Positions 1-5,129 of a stretch of 5,550 nt of DNA are shown in pieces. The translations under genes were made by a program, and so were the position numbers. Under the pieces are notes generated by a model, which searched no databases, was not told the origin of the DNA, and saw nothing but the letters and a program-made list of their open reading frames with translations. Every line of letters begins with the position of its first letter. The stretch's first letter is position 1. Source of the stretch: Nitrospiraceae bacterium (GTDB lineage Bacteria > Nitrospirota > Nitrospiria > Nitrospirales > Nitrospiraceae). The DNA lies in assembly GCA_005793285.1 (NCBI GenBank), contig SXPO01000111.1, positions 1-5,550 of the forward strand, given 5' to 3'.

Positions 1-567
1 GAAGTGATCTCCGGCTTCCGCGTCACATACGGCGGAGCCCAAACGCTCTACGGCATTACGCCGGATCTGACGGTGCTGGGAAAGATCATCGGCGGAGGCT
101 TGCCGGTCGGCGCCTACGGAGGACGGAAAGAGATCATGGACCTGATCGCGCCCTCCGGGCCGGTCTACCAGGCGGGAACCCTGTCGGGCAATCCGCTGGC
201 CGTCTCCGCCGGCATTGAAACGCTCAAGCAGCTCAAAGTCCGCGGGGTCTATAAGAAGCTAGAAGAAAAATCTGCGGCCCTGGCCGAAGGGATCGGTCAG
301 GCGGCCAAGAAGGCCGGCATCCCGCTCACGCAAACCAGAGTCGGCTCAATGCTGGGCGCCTTCTTTACATCCGGCGCAGTGGTGGATTGGAATACCGCGA
401 AACTCTCGGACACGAAACGCTACGGACAGTTCTTCCATAAGATGCTGGAACAGGGAATCTACCTGGCCCCCTCTCAATTCGAAGCAGCCTTCCTCTCGAC
501 CGCTCACTCAACGAACGACATCGAAAAAACGATCAAAGCTGCGCATGCCGCATTCAAAATCCTCTGA
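1..567 (+). CDS. hemL: Glutamate-1-semialdehyde 2,1-aminomutase, C-terminal part (5'-truncated by window edge)
   Basis: HemL is a PLP enzyme that converts glutamate-1-semialdehyde to 5-aminolevulinate, the last step of the C5 route to tetrapyrroles, in the cytoplasm. The frame is open from base 1 (codon GAA), so the GTG at position 4 is an internal valine and not the start. Visible family signatures are EVISGFR near the start (family DEVMTGFR; its Asp lies just outside the window), [16 protein letters not shown] with the PLP-binding lysine at fragment residue 28 (bases 82-84), and [10 protein letters not shown] at residues 56-65. The 188 residues match the C-terminal 44% of a roughly 427-residue HemL, so about 235 residues are missing upstream. 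It ends at TGA 565-567. Class-III aminotransferases are related, but these motifs are HemL-specific. Confidence 0.95.
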   Translation, partial: EVISGFRVTYGGAQTLYGITPDLTVLGKIIGGGLPVGAYGGRKEIMDLIAPSGPVYQAGTLSGNPLAVSAGIETLKQLKVRGVYKKLEEKSAALAEGIGQAAKKAGIPLTQTRVGSMLGAFFTSGAVVDWNTAKLSDTKRYGQFFHKMLEQGIYLAPSQFEAAFLSTAHSTNDIEKTIKAAHAAFKIL

Positions 568-801
568 TTAGAGCCGAAGCCAAAGAGCCGGATGAATGGC
601 AGGCTCTCTCTTCAGCTCCTGCCATGTCGAGAAGATACTCAGCGGATCGGCCTCGATACAGATGCTGAGCCCCGCAGGGTCCTCGGACTAGCTTCCCCTA
701 CAAGGCCGCAACCGATAAAAACACCGGAGGCGTAACTCCTGACCACGCTGAAGATGCATTCAAGATGAGAACACATCTAGCGGTCGTTTTCAACAACTTC
801 C
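568..801. other. Intergenic gap between hemL and the 76-aa gene
   Basis: The gap lies between a plus-strand and a minus-strand gene end (convergent). I find no ORF with start codon and ribosome binding site on either strand. On the minus strand, a short GGAG/CTCC stem around 732-740 followed by GGTGTTTTTAT (728-718 going down) could be a weak terminator for the 76-aa gene. Nothing else stands out. Confidence 0.4.
584..623 (+). terminator. Possible weak hairpin terminator after hemL
   Basis: Seventeen bases after the hemL stop, AGAGCC (584-589) can pair with GGCTCT (602-607). Alternatively GGCAGG (598-603) can pair with CCTGCC (618-623). The two stems exclude each other and neither is followed by a good T-tract, only CTCTTC. 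The position after a gene end is the main argument. Confidence 0.2.
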
Positions 802-1032
802 CTATTCGTCGTCCTCGTCTTCCATATCCAACACTTCCTGCCGCTTCTGCTCTTCCATCGCATTATGCAGAAGCATACGGATAAACATCGAGTAGAGCGA
901 ACCCTTTTCCAGCGTCCCACCAGGAGGGATGGCAATCTTGCCTTCCTTAATCATGCGATCCATCCAGACCTTTTGATCCGGTGCGAGCAAAATCGGCACC
1001 TCGATCAGCCCCACACGTCCCATCATATCCAT
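802..1032 (-). CDS. Small hypothetical protein with acidic C-terminus (76 aa)
   Basis: I do not recognise this protein. It has 76 residues, with a methionine-rich start (MDMMGR), a mixed central part containing APDQKVWMDRMIKEG and IPPGG, then a probable helix (about residues 45-68) and a very acidic tail DMEDEDDE. No signal peptide, membrane span or cysteine is present, so it should be a cytosolic helical protein. The chosen ATG has a GAGAGG motif 12 bases upstream, which is rather distant but acceptable. A possible sigma-70 promoter lies at 1087-1116. Codon use is ordinary and the opposite-strand frame makes an unlikely protein, which supports the minus strand. Confidence 0.7.
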   Translation of the reverse strand: MDMMGRVGLIEVPILLAPDQKVWMDRMIKEGKIAIPPGGTLEKGSLYSMFIRMLLHNAMEEQKRQEVLDMEDEDDE

Positions 1033-1086
1033 AATAAATACGGCCCTCTCTATAAACTTCGCATCTTACCACCCAACATGCCGATC

Positions 1087-1116
1087 ATTTCAGCATACGA
1101 ATTTCTTCATTGTCAA
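1087..1116 (-). promoter_or_regulatory. Putative sigma-70 promoter for the 76-aa gene
   Basis: Read on the minus strand, a perfect -35 TTGACA (1116-1111) is followed after 18 bases by TGAAAT (1092-1087), a 4 of 6 match to TATAAT. Transcription would start about 45-50 bases upstream of the ATG at 1032. The assignment rests on sequence pattern only. Confidence 0.35.
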
Positions 1117-1144
1117 TAAATCTGGCACGGACCCTGCCGCGATG

Positions 1145-1183
1145 CCCATTGCATGGGATGCTTACGGCAAATATCCAGCATCC
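1145..1183 (-). other. Hairpins just after the microprotein stop codon
   Basis: Immediately downstream of the TAA at 1185, GGATGC (1183-1178 on the minus strand) can pair with GCATCC (1161-1156). CCCAT and ATGGG (1145-1157) form a second, tighter palindrome that shares two bases with it. No T-run follows on the minus strand, so an intrinsic terminator is doubtful. It may instead be a stabilising 3' structure. Confidence 0.2.
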
Positions 1184-1184
1184 T

Positions 1185-1298
1185 TTATGGCTTCTTCTTG
1201 TGCGTACCAGACGGGTTATCTGAAAATAGCAACCAACCAAGCACTATAAAGCCGATCGCGACGCCAGTGATGGCAAGCCAGGTTCCGAGCTTATCCAT
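1185..1298 (-). CDS. 37-aa single-pass membrane microprotein
   Basis: A short gene of 37 residues starts MDKLGTWLAITGV. A hydrophobic stretch from about residue 6 to 25 ends in a tryptophan-bearing face (VLGWLLF), and the tail is short and lysine-rich, ending HKKKP. This is the profile of a small inner-membrane protein with one helix and, by the positive-inside rule, a cytoplasmic C-terminus. An ideal AAGGAG (1311-1306) sits 7 bases before the ATG. It is the last gene of the minus-strand cluster after the thermonuclease and overlaps the end of the upstream small ORF by 8 bases. Function is unknown. Small membrane proteins of this size often bind or modulate larger envelope proteins, which is only a possibility here. 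Confidence 0.7.
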   Translation of the reverse strand: MDKLGTWLAITGVAIGFIVLGWLLFSDNPSGTHKKKP

Positions 1299-1467
1299 TT
1301 AATGACTCCTTGTGGGCCCAAACTGTAGCGCGGCGATCATCTTCTTGTCGAGGCGCTTTACCTTTCCGTTGCCAGCCGTTGTCATGGGCCTGGCCGCCCC
1401 TTCGACGACCATCCGATGATTTTCCCGTTCTCAAATCACGTGCGAACATGATTGTAAGCCTTTTCAT
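1291..1467 (-). CDS. Uncertain small basic ORF (58 aa) behind a strong ribosome binding site
   Basis: I do not recognise this ORF. It starts MKRLTIMFARDLRTG behind GGAGGT (1479-1474) with 6-base spacing, one of the best Shine-Dalgarno sites in the window, 40 bases after the thermonuclease stop. The rest is arginine- and glycine-rich (DGRRRGGQ) and hydrophilic, which can also result from reading GC-rich DNA out of frame. A second frame at 1412-1299 encodes 37 residues (MVVEGAARP to FGPTRSH) with better GC3. Its stop directly abuts the ATG of the membrane microprotein (TAAATG), but it lacks a good ribosome binding site. Either one is real, or the locus is a frameshifted gene that began in the first frame and ended in the second. 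Confidence 0.4.
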   Translation of the reverse strand: MKRLTIMFARDLRTGKSSDGRRRGGQAHDNGWQRKGKAPRQEDDRRATVWAHKESLNG

Positions 1468-1507
1468 GCTGCCACCTCCCGCGCTCGGCCGTGAGACACA
1501 CGGATTA

Positions 1508-2017
1508 CTATTTCTGTTTACGCCACTGCCAGGGAGGCGTGGGCGTCGGATCTGCCCAGAGTCCACGTTTCTGCGTACGCGCATCCATCTCCAGTGTCTG
1601 GAGGGTCGTATTGTGAGGTGAGTAGTGTTGATACCACCAGCAGGCACCCTCGCGCACCAACTCGTAAGTGAGGATCCGCTGGTCCGGCAGCACAATTTCT
1701 CCCAGTAGACGATGGTGCCGATCGCGTCCAAAATTCGTGACGGTCACGGTCTGGTTCAGTGCCAGTTGTGTGGTCACACGGGTTGCCTGCGCGCCAAATG
1801 GTTGATCCGTTTCTGGACAGTCAATTCCCACCAGCCGAATTGTTTCCCTCGTCCCTTGTGCCAGCACGGTGATAGAGTCGCCGTCATGAACGCCGACCAC
1901 GTCGCCCATAAACATCGGCGACGTATTCGGTGGAACGGGAACGTGTGCGACATCGGTCCCGCATCCACTCATCGCCACAACCAACCAGGCGCCCAGGTAC
2001 GCCGCGTAGATCCTCAT
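1508..2017 (-). CDS. Thermonuclease (SNase) family lipoprotein
   Basis: This is a staphylococcal-nuclease-like (PF00565) enzyme expected to cut DNA and RNA with Ca2+ outside the cytoplasm. The N-terminal 18 residues form a signal segment ending in a lipobox-like MSGC (Cys19), so a lipid-anchored form is likely. Catalytic positions by comparison with S. aureus nuclease are the HDGD metal ligand (Asp45), IRL Arg61, GIDCPET with Asp66 and Glu69, and DRHHR Arg103. Further family marks are EGACWWYQHYSP (123-134) and the C-terminal RGLWADP...PPWQWR. All key residues are present, so it should be active. The 169-residue length is normal. Its ATG overlaps the TGA of the upstream Sel1-like gene (ATGA, 2014-2017), indicating translational coupling, with AGGAG lying inside the end of that gene. 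Confidence 0.92.
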   Translation of the reverse strand: MRIYAAYLGAWLVVAMSGCGTDVAHVPVPPNTSPMFMGDVVGVHDGDSITVLAQGTRETIRLVGIDCPETDQPFGAQATRVTTQLALNQTVTVTNFGRDRHHRLLGEIVLPDQRILTYELVREGACWWYQHYSPHNTTLQTLEMDARTQKRGLWADPTPTPPWQWRKQK

Positions 2018-2676
2018 TCTCTCACTCTTGCTCCTGGCCCACGATCTGCCCGCTCTTCCGCATGATTACTGGTTATTCTTTTTAGTTCTGCGTAGGCGAC
2101 GCATCCTTCTTCGAGTTGCAAGTCGCACGCCTTAGCGATATACATTAATGCGTCAGTGTCACTCTGACTCATACCCTGACCGTGTTTATACATCACGCCA
2201 AGATTGTTGCACCCTGTTGCCTCCCCCCCAGCACATGCTTGACGGTAGAGGTCCGCAGCTTGAAGGTCGTCTTGGCTCACTCCTCGACTGGTATCATACA
2301 TCCAACCCAGGTGACTACACCCCAAGGCATCCCCCCCAGCACACGCCTGACGGTAGAGATTTGCTGCTTGAGAAAAGTCCTGTTTTACACCCTCACCGTT
2401 GTCATACATCCCACCAAGGAAGCTACAGCTTTTCGCAAACCCTCCCTGACATGCTTGACGGTAGTAGCTCACTGCTTGGAAATAGTCCTGCTTCACATCC
2501 GTACCTTTTTGATACGTACAACCAAGGACACCACAAGTTTTCGCATTACCTGTATCGCACGCTACTTTCCATTGCGCGATAAGTTCGAGAACAGAAGACG
2601 ATTCCGCCCGCGCAATATCTGCGGCAATGATTCCACCCATCAGCAACAGTGCCAGAAGAAAACACCGAGGTGCCAT
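2014..2676 (-). CDS. Secreted cysteine-rich Sel1-repeat (Hcp-like) protein
   Basis: This 220-residue exported repeat protein belongs to the Sel1/TPR-like superfamily and resembles Helicobacter cysteine-rich proteins. An N-terminal signal peptide (residues 1-24, hydrophobic FLLALLLMGGIIAA, likely cut after ARA) is followed by 36-residue repeats with motifs such as SFLGGMYDNGEGVKQD and AANLYRQAC. Cysteine pairs C-x7-C occur at 40/48, 76/84, 112/120, 148/156 and 184/192, exactly 36 apart, as in Hcp proteins where each pair forms a disulfide. An extra Cys53 is unpaired. The start at 2676 was chosen over the in-frame ATG at 2805 because GGAGA lies 7 bases before it and the signal peptide starts there. 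Such proteins are usually binding scaffolds; the partner is unknown. The charged tail after residue 198 is outside the repeats. Confidence 0.9.
   Translation of the reverse strand: MAPRCFLLALLLMGGIIAADIARAESSSVLELIAQWKVACDTGNAKTCGVLGCTYQKGTDVKQDYFQAVSYYRQACQGGFAKSCSFLGGMYDNGEGVKQDFSQAANLYRQACAGGDALGCSHLGWMYDTSRGVSQDDLQAADLYRQACAGGEATGCNNLGVMYKHGQGMSQSDTDALMYIAKACDLQLEEGCVAYAELKRITSNHAEERADRGPGARVRE
2128..2559 (-). repeat. Four in-frame tandem 108-bp units encoding the Sel1 repeats
   Basis: Units run from cysteine codon to cysteine codon: 2559-2452, 2451-2344, 2343-2236 and 2235-2128, with a partial fifth unit to 2101. Similarity is visible in the DNA as well as the protein; the last two full units both open with the identical 14 bases TGTGCTGGGGGGGA. 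The third unit has TSR in place of the usual xGx turn. Unit number may vary between strains. Confidence 0.8.
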
Positions 2677-2720
2677 AGACAAATCTCCAAGAGCAAAGAA
2701 GGAGACGAACGAATAAAGAA

Positions 2721-2750
2721 AGTATGAACCTTTCGAGAAAGAAATGCCAA
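2721..2750 (-). promoter_or_regulatory. Putative sigma-70 promoter of the Sel1-nuclease cluster
   Basis: On the minus strand TTGGCA (2750-2745; 5 of 6 to TTGACA) is separated by 18 bases from CATACT (2726-2721; 4 of 6 to TATAAT). The predicted start is about 40 bases before the ATG at 2676. This agrees with choosing the internal start and would drive both the Sel1-like gene and the nuclease. Confidence 0.4.
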
Positions 2751-2900
2751 ACAGTTGACAGGAAGTTCCGCAATTGAAACGCAAAATCCCCCAAAAGCAT
2801 AGCACTCCCTGTCTTCACTGCTGAATGTTTTTAGAGCGAAAATGGATACATGGGAGAAGGTATTGCGAGGTGAAATCTACCTAGCGTGGCGATACGCTAC

Positions 2901-2952
2901 GACAAAAATTACAACACACTCATGACATGCTTTTATAGCTTGTTGAAAATAT
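2901..2952. repeat. Diverged direct repeat, copy 1
   Basis: The 52 bases beginning GACAAAAATTACAAC and ending TTGAAAATAT match 5040-5092 in the same orientation at about 43 of 53 positions, with a single one-base gap. All nine substitutions are transitions. Read on the minus strand the copy can fold as TCATGA/TTGTAA with GU pairs and one mismatch, followed by a short T-run. Confidence 0.6.
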
Positions 2953-3111
2953 GTCGTTGGGGGCGATCAATTTCGACATGGGAATTGGCCTTATTATTTT
3001 CGTCATTTGTGAATAGCGATCAGACTTTTATCAAGTGACTCCCCGTGTGACATTACACGATTGCAGATAACTTTTTACGAATAATTGAATCGCATTAGGA
3101 ATATGTAAACA

Positions 3112-3210
3112 ATGAACTCCTTGCTCAAGGAATTCTATAAAAATGTACGATTCAATCCGGCCGGAACCGCGACCGTGACAAAAGTCAAAAAGGAAAGAGA
3201 GCCGAGATGA
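3112..3210 (+). CDS. Possible 32-aa ORF upstream of the IS
   Basis: This short frame reads MNSLLKEFYKNVRFNP at its start and has a lysine- and arginine-rich end (KVKKEREPR). Its composition resembles real protein more than a random frame, but the only ribosome-binding-like motif (AGGA) is about 11 bases upstream. Its TGA overlaps the ATG of a second tiny frame (ATGA, 3207-3210), an arrangement typical of genuine gene pairs. I do not recognise it. It may be an intact small gene or the last part of an older operon. Confidence 0.3.
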   Translation: MNSLLKEFYKNVRFNPAGTATVTKVKKEREPR

Positions 3211-3261
3211 CCAACGAAAGAATCGCGACTTACATACCTTGATCTGCAGAAGCTAGAACTG
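3207..3261 (+). pseudogene. Possible remnant of a gene start cut off by the IS
   Basis: The frame from ATG 3207 reads MTNERIATYIP before a TGA at 3240-3242. In a neighbouring frame the DNA continues DLQKLELN up to the IS edge. RIATYI followed by D-x-Q-x-L resembles the N-terminus of serine recombinases (family pattern ATYxRVSTDxQ) with a small internal deletion removing RVST. The match is short and could be chance; no remaining recombinase sequence is visible beyond the IS. I record it as a weak candidate. Confidence 0.15.
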
Positions 3262-3262
3262 A

Positions 3263-3289
3263 ATCTGACAGTCAGATAGAGTCCTCTCC
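3263..3289 (+). repeat. IS481 left terminal inverted repeat (imperfect)
   Basis: It contains ATCTGACAG (3263-3271) and GAGTCCTC (3279-3286), both present in inverted orientation at the right end. The spacer is 7 bases here and 5 at the right end, and sequence inside it has drifted, in line with an old insertion. Confidence 0.65.
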
Positions 3290-3310
3290 TTCACGAAAGG
3301 AGTGAGGACA

Positions 3311-4339
3311 ATAACCACCGAACAGAAGATCGGCAGGGCGAAGGTTGGTGTGTTGGAATTGGCCAAGCAGCTGGGCAATGTTCGAAGGCCTGTCAGCTGA
3401 TAGGGTATAGCCGAGACCGCTTTTATCGGTTCAAGGAACTCTATGGAACCGGCGGTGAGGCGGCGCTCCAGGAGATCTCCCGCTAGAAACCGCTCCTGAA
3501 AAATCGCGTGGCGGCGGAAGTGGAAGCATTGTGCAGATGGCGATCGCGCAACCGGCCTGGGGCCAACTGCGGGTTGCCAACGAGCTCCGCGAACAGGCCC
3601 TGACGATCTCCCCTGCGGGGGGCCGGTGTATCTGGCTCCGGCATGATCTGGAGACGATGCGGAAACGGCTGAAGGCGCTGGAGGCGAAGGTGCCCAAGAG
3701 GGGCTGGTGCTCACCGAGGCCCAGGTCGTGGCGCTGGAGAAGGCGAAAGCGGACAAAGAAGCCCACGGCGAATTCGAGAGTGAGTGTCCGGGCTACTGTG
3801 GCGCCCAAGACACCTTCTATGTGGGGACGCTCAAGAGCGTCGGGCGAATCTATCGACAGACGTTCATCGACACCTACAGCAAGGTCGGGTTCGCGAAGCT
3901 GTATGACCGGAAGACGCCGATTACGGCCGCCGATCTCCTGAGTAATCGGGTGCTGCCGTTCTTCGAGGCGCAGGCGATCCCGCTGAATCGTGTGCTCACC
4001 GATCGTGGGACCGAGTACTGTGGGGCACCCGAGCGCCACGAGTACGAACGCTACCTGGCTGTGGAGAACATTGATCACACCCGAACGAAGACGCGGCATC
4101 CCCAGACGAACGGCATCTGCGAGCGCTTCCACAAGACCATGTTAAACGAGTTCTACCGCGTGACGTTCCGGAAGAAGATCTATCGGACGCTGGAGGAGTT
4201 GCAGGCTGATCTTGATGCGTGGATGGAGGAATATAACCAGCAGCGCTCACATCAAGGCCGGTGGTGTTATGGCAAGACGCCGATGCATACGTTCATGGAC
4301 AGTGTGTCGTTGGCGAAAGAGAAAATCTTAGCGGCGTAA
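3311..4339 (+). pseudogene. IS481-family transposase, degenerate (lost start, amber, three frameshifts)
   Basis: The ancestral protein was about 343 residues, with an N-terminal helix-turn-helix then a DDE integrase core. A good AAAGGAG precedes ATA ACC ACC GAA CAG at 3311, where the family begins MTTEQK, so the start codon has mutated to ATA. Frame breaks by one missing base occur near 3382 ([13 protein letters not shown] restored by one T), near 3529 ([14 protein letters not shown]) and near 3692 ([13 protein letters not shown]). TAG at 3484-3486 replaces a sense codon after LQEISR. From 3707 to 4339 the frame is intact for 210 residues with AQDTFYVG (Asp35), LTDRGTEYCG (Asp99) and GICERFHKT (Glu139), ending AKEKILAA. 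Full-length transposase cannot be made, but the catalytic core could in principle be translated from GTG 3707 after an AGAGGGG. Confidence 0.93.
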
Positions 4340-4343
4340 ACCC

Positions 4344-4368
4344 GGCGAGGACTCGTTGCCTGTCAGAT
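4344..4368 (-). repeat. IS481 right terminal inverted repeat (imperfect)
   Basis: It begins five bases after the transposase stop and carries GAGGACTC (4347-4354) and CTGTCAGAT (4360-4368), the reverse complements of the left-end blocks. Confidence 0.65.
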
Positions 4369-4393
4369 GAAGTCTTGAGTTATACACTTGATA

Positions 4394-4906
4394 TCACCGC
4401 TTTAGACTAAGCACCTTTCTGGCGCTTTTGGCATCGCTTACGGGCAAGCGGGATGGATTCAATAATCCGATCTGGACGAGAACCCCTGCCTGGTCCCAAT
4501 AAATGTGCTCGTAGGCAATCTTGTTGTTCTTGACCCCGACAATCACTACGACAGCCATTTCAACGGGCTTGCCTGTGGGCGAAACTCCTGGAAGCAGCCA
4601 GTCGAGCACCATAGTGTGCGTAAACGTGATGACCAATTCTTCAACAATTTGACTGGTTCCGACGGTAAGGGAAACACGCGTCATGGTCACATCCGGAGGG
4701 AAGAATTTCCCTACCAGATGATTCTTGTAAAAATTCCTGACCCCCGCATATCCATCCCCGCCCATCATACTTGGAATATTCAGCAGGTGCGGAGTGTCAG
4801 ACATAGTGGCCATAGTGGTGTCGAGGTCCCCGTCCAGTTCAGCCTTCACGTGGCGCTGGAACAGGTCAACCATAGCCTGTTGAGTCGGGGATAATAACTC
4901 ATTCAT
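4394..4906 (-). CDS. SnoaL/NTF2-like domain protein (170 aa)
   Basis: This cytosolic alpha+beta barrel protein of the NTF2-like/SnoaL-like superfamily has members that include polyketide cyclases, isomerases and many uncharacterised proteins; no specific reaction can be assigned. Visible features are an N-terminal helix MVDLFQRHVKAELDGDLDTTMATM (residues 12-35), HLLNIPSMMGGDGYAGVRNFY (40-60), then strands with VEELVITFTHTMVLDWLLPGV and PVEMAVVVIVGVKNNKI, and the C-terminal YEHIYWDQAGVLVQIGLL (132-149) known from this subgroup. No signal peptide is present. The start at 4906 is preferred over the ATG at 4915 because GAAAGG is 9 bases before the former but directly abuts the latter. It has its own putative promoter at 4943-4970. 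The IS lies just downstream and leaves the frame intact. Confidence 0.85.
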   Translation of the reverse strand: MNELLSPTQQAMVDLFQRHVKAELDGDLDTTMATMSDTPHLLNIPSMMGGDGYAGVRNFYKNHLVGKFFPPDVTMTRVSLTVGTSQIVEELVITFTHTMVLDWLLPGVSPTGKPVEMAVVVIVGVKNNKIAYEHIYWDQAGVLVQIGLLNPSRLPVSDAKSARKVLSLKR

Positions 4907-4942
4907 AAAGAGCATCCTTTCTTTTCGTGTAGTATCCGCAAC

Positions 4943-4970
4943 GATATAACAAACCCCAACATCATATCAA
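4943..4970 (-). promoter_or_regulatory. Putative sigma-70 promoter of the NTF2-like gene
   Basis: On the minus strand TTGATA (4970-4965; 5 of 6 to TTGACA) is followed after 16 bases by TATATC (4948-4943; 4 of 6 to TATAAT). The start would fall about 30 bases before the ATG at 4906. The local AT-rich composition supports a promoter. Confidence 0.4.
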
Positions 4971-5039
4971 ATTGAGATTAGTGGAGACGAAGATAGATAA
5001 CCTGACAAGGAAACTCAACGAATACGTGCGACCCTGTTA

Positions 5040-5065
5040 GACGAAAATTCACGACGCACTCGTGA
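5040..5065 (-). terminator. Possible intrinsic terminator of the 131-aa gene
   Basis: Read on the minus strand, TCACGA (5065-5060) and TCGTGA (5054-5049) form a perfect 6-bp stem with a 5-base loop, followed by ATTTTC. It lies about 65 bases after the stop of the upstream minus-strand gene. The T-tract is short, so termination efficiency is doubtful. Confidence 0.35.
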
Positions 5066-5092
5066 CACACTTTTATAATTTATTGAAAATAT
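5040..5092. repeat. Diverged direct repeat, copy 2
   Basis: The 53 bases beginning GACGAAAATTCACGAC and ending TTGAAAATAT correspond to 2901-2952, about 2.14 kb apart in the same orientation. Similarity fades immediately after GAAAATAT and becomes weak upstream. The copy ends within a 14-bp AT palindrome AAAATATATATTTT (5086-5099). Confidence 0.6.
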
Positions 5093-5129
5093 ATATTTTA
5101 GAATTTCCGTAGTAGGTTCCGACTTGCAT

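Larger units (their letters stand above)
2819..3262. other. AT-rich mostly non-coding region upstream of the IS
   Basis: This stretch of about 440 bases holds no normal-sized gene. It contains a hairpin TAGCGT/ACGCTA (2882-2899), one copy of a diverged direct repeat (2901-2952), a small palindrome CGTGT/ACACG (3044-3059), and a 9-bp inverted repeat ATTGAATCG (3084-3092) with CGATTCAAT (3148-3156). It also holds two tiny overlapping ORFs at 3112-3242. A 21-codon ORF at 2951-3016 lacks a ribosome binding site. The composition differs from the flanking genes and suggests a decayed or acquired segment. Confidence 0.5.
3263..4368 (+). mobile_element. Decayed IS481-family insertion sequence
   Basis: About 1.1 kb, a normal size for IS481 members, bounded by imperfect inverted repeats. 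The left end at 3263-3289 and the right end at 4368-4344 share ATCTGACAG, then GAGTCCTC, then xCC, with different spacers between them. The exact outermost bases (IS481 ends usually begin TGT) and a target duplication could not be fixed, so the true ends may extend a few bases outward. The only gene is a broken transposase. The right end lies about 25 bases beyond the stop codon of the NTF2-like gene, so that gene was not cut. Confidence 0.75.

Noticed and set aside
675..860. Plus-strand open stretch with protein-like text (YKAATDKNTGG, TPDHAEDAFKM)
   Set aside because: It has no start codon or ribosome binding site before the readable part and runs antisense into the 76-aa gene. A BLASTx of 675-800 could revive it as a remnant.
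2148..2727. Plus-strand ORFs of 144 and 181 codons opposite the Sel1-like gene
   Set aside because: They are antisense images of the 108-bp repeats; their repeated threonine/histidine-rich text follows the minus-strand periodicity and has no ribosome binding site.
2677..2805. Longer start for the Sel1-like protein at 2805 (43 extra residues)
   Set aside because: The extension would bury the signal peptide inside the protein, covers the putative promoter, and the internal ATG at 2676 has GGAGA at good spacing.
2951..3016. 21-aa plus-strand hydrophobic ORF (MSLGAINF...)
   Set aside because: There is no ribosome binding site and the start lies at the end of the repeat copy; too short to support.
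3253..4250. Long minus-strand ORFs across the transposase
   Set aside because: They are shadows of a GC-rich plus-strand gene whose IS481 motifs are unmistakable.
3240..4395. Target site duplication of the IS
   Set aside because: CTTGAT occurs near both ends, but at different distances from the inverted repeats (about 20 bases left, 15-20 right), so it cannot be assigned as a true duplication.
5040..5099. dif/XerCD-like or attachment core at the repeat copy 2 and AT palindrome
   Set aside because: The AT palindrome does not have the two 11-bp half-sites with 6-bp spacer expected for dif, and no integrase gene is next to it.
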